Source: Thioalkalivibrio sp. ALJ3
GTDB lineage: Bacteria; Pseudomonadota; Gammaproteobacteria; Ectothiorhodospirales; Ectothiorhodospiraceae
DNA: 64,000 bases
Reading direction: 5' to 3'
Assembly: GCF_000377205.1 (NCBI RefSeq)
Contig: NZ_KB897907.1
Coordinates: forward strand, 186,001 to 250,000
Position numbers and translations under genes: made by a program
Part shown: one piece after another, positions 62,882 to 64,000 of the stretch
Position numbering within the stretch: position 1 is the first letter of the stretch
How the letters are laid out: each line of letters opens with the position of its first letter
Notes under the pieces: generated by a model
Told to the model about the DNA's origin: nothing
The model's input: the letters and a program-made list of their open reading frames with translations, nothing else
Databases searched by the model: none

Positions 62882-64000
62882 CTAGGAGGAGCTGGACGAA
62901 CGGCGCCGCCGACCACGACGACGCCGGCCGGACTTGCCGCCGGGCTCGCCACCGGCGCCGGACGACGTCTCCGAAGTGTCGGCGGCCGGGGCCTCGGCCG
63001 AGGATTCAGCAGCGGACTCCGGCGACCTGCCGCGACCGCGCCCACCGCGACGGCGGCGCTTCTTCTTCGGCGGGGCATCGTCCTGGCCCTGCTCGGGCGC
63101 GGCCTCCGGCGCCGGCTGCACGGCCTCGGCGTCCTTGCGTTTGCGGCCACGGCCGCCCTTCTTCTTCGGCGCGGCCTGGGCTTTCGGCTCTTCGGCCAGC
63201 GCCAGATCGATCTTGCGATCGTCCAGGCTGACACGCACGACCTGCACACGCACCTCGTCGCCAATACGGAACACGCGACCGCCGCGTTCGCCGGTCAGCG
63301 TGTGGCGCGACGGCTCGAAGTGGTAGAAGTCGTTATCGAGTGCGGTCACATGCACCAGGCCCTCGATGTAGACATCCTTGATCTCGACGAACAGCCCGAA
63401 CCCGGTCACCCCGGAGACCACGCCGTCAAAGGTCTCGCCGACCTTGTCCTGCATGTATTCGGCCTTGAGCCAGGCGACCGCGTCGCGCGTGGCGTCGTCC
63501 GCACGGCGCTCCGCCATGGAGCAGTGCTCGCCGAGCGATTCCATGTCGTTGTGCGAATACGGAAAGCCCTTGTTGCTGCCCTTGCGCAGCACATGGCGGA
63601 TTCCGCGATGCACCAGCAGGTCCGGGTAGCGCCGGATCGGCGAGGTGAAGTGGGCGTAGTCATCCAGCGCCAGCCCGAAGTGGCCGTCCAGTTCCGGGGC
63701 GTACACCGCCTGACTCAGCGAGCGCAGCAGCACGGTCTGGATCAGCTGCTGATCGGGGCGCTTCTTCGCCGCCTTCAGCACCTCGGTGTAGTCGCGGGGG
63801 CTCGGTTCACTGCCCCCGCCGAGCGTCAGGCCCACGCCATTGAGGAAGTCGCGCAGGTCGTCGACCTTGTCCGTCGGCGGCTGGTCATGGATGCGGTAGA
63901 GCGCCGGCACCTTGTGCTTCTTGAGAAAGCGCGCGGCCGCCACATTGGCCATGATCATGCATTCCTCGACCATGCGATGCGCGTCGTTGCGCTCGGTCGG
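62882..64000 (-). CDS. rnr: Ribonuclease R, 3' part (truncated by window edge)
   Basis: The last 372 codons; the gene continues beyond position 64000. PTERNDAHRMVEECMIMANV and HFTSPIRRYPDLLVHRGIRH are RNB-domain sequence; FDGVVSGVTGFGLFVEIKDV opens the S1 domain (key part GFGLFVEI). A long basic, low-complexity tail (about the last 90 residues, ending RRRRSSSSS) suits RNA binding. It degrades structured RNA 3' to 5'. It is upstream of rlmB in the same orientation. N-terminal start not visible. Confidence 0.94.
   Translation of the reverse strand, partial: PTERNDAHRMVEECMIMANVAAARFLKKHKVPALYRIHDQPPTDKVDDLRDFLNGVGLTLGGGSEPSPRDYTEVLKAAKKRPDQQLIQTVLLRSLSQAVYAPELDGHFGLALDDYAHFTSPIRRYPDLLVHRGIRHVLRKGSNKGFPYSHNDMESLGEHCSMAERRADDATRDAVAWLKAEYMQDKVGETFDGVVSGVTGFGLFVEIKDVYIEGLVHVTALDNDFYHFEPSRHTLTGERGGRVFRIGDEVRVQVVRVSLDDRKIDLALAEEPKAQAAPKKKGGRGRKRKDAEAVQPAPEAAPEQGQDDAPPKKKRRRRGGRGRGRSPESAAESSAEAPAADTSETSSGAGGEPGGKSGRRRRGRRRRSSSSS

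Overview
This is a high-GC bacterial chromosome segment with gammaproteobacterial gene order. Diagnostic blocks are sdhCDAB-sdhE-ygfX, ribD-ribE-ribBA behind nrdR, rpsF-rpsR-DUF2232-rplI-dnaB-alr, rlmB behind rnr, guaB-guaA, and lgt-thyA-folA. Glycolate/glyoxylate salvage genes, a BCCT osmolyte transporter, PEP-CTERM proteins and a TAXI-TRAP transporter suit an autotrophic, salt-adapted Ectothiorhodospiraceae-like organism such as Thioalkalivibrio. The genus is an inference from gene content; nothing in the window proves it. No rRNA, tRNA, CRISPR array, prophage or intact insertion sequence was seen.

Layout. 0-2.4 kb: two small unknown genes, a STAS/anti-sigma kinase pair, and an Nfu-type Fe-S protein in frame with a YgfX-like membrane domain. 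2.3-5.9 kb: succinate dehydrogenase. 6.1-12.3 kb: ygfZ, riboflavin genes, nrdR, glyA. 12.8-14.6 kb: two tandem PEP-CTERM paralogues, each behind a sigma-54-type promoter sequence. 14.8-23.0 kb: one co-directional run of TAXI-TRAP transporter, DUF302 protein, GlcE, GlcF, glyoxylate aminotransferase and an unknown protein. 23.1-30.9 kb: acyltransferase, rhodanese, DUF255 thioredoxin-fold protein, lgt-thyA-folA, BCCT transporter, PEBP protein. 31.3-36.1 kb: beta-CASP nuclease, Na/Pi cotransporter, archaeal-type ATP-dependent RNA ligase and a PIN-like RNA-ligase partner. 36.3-37.8 kb: an HDOD protein and a membrane-anchored BLUF photoreceptor. 37.8-46.6 kb: guaA, guaB, DUF4197, xseA, gltX, ppiA, lpxH. 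47.5-53.1 kb: ferritin-like DUF455 protein and a copper cluster (multicopper oxidase, CopA-type ATPase, two small proteins). 53.2-62.9 kb: cardiolipin synthase, metZ, alr, dnaB, rplI, DUF2232, rpsR, rpsF, a cytochrome c, a small Cys/His exported protein, rlmB. The window ends inside rnr.

Three observations stand out. First, an RNA-processing neighbourhood (beta-CASP nuclease, Rnl3-type RNA ligase, PIN partner) in a bacterium. Second, a family of 269-317 bp elements with terminal inverted repeats (copies at 30972, 44811 and 55974, plus two possible solitary ends). Their internal hairpins keep pairing through sequence changes, including a G-C to G.U to C-G change at one pair. Third, both N-terminal metal-binding domains of the copper ATPase have Ser in place of the first Cys. 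A second repeat family forms an inverted pair around 46.6-47.5 kb.
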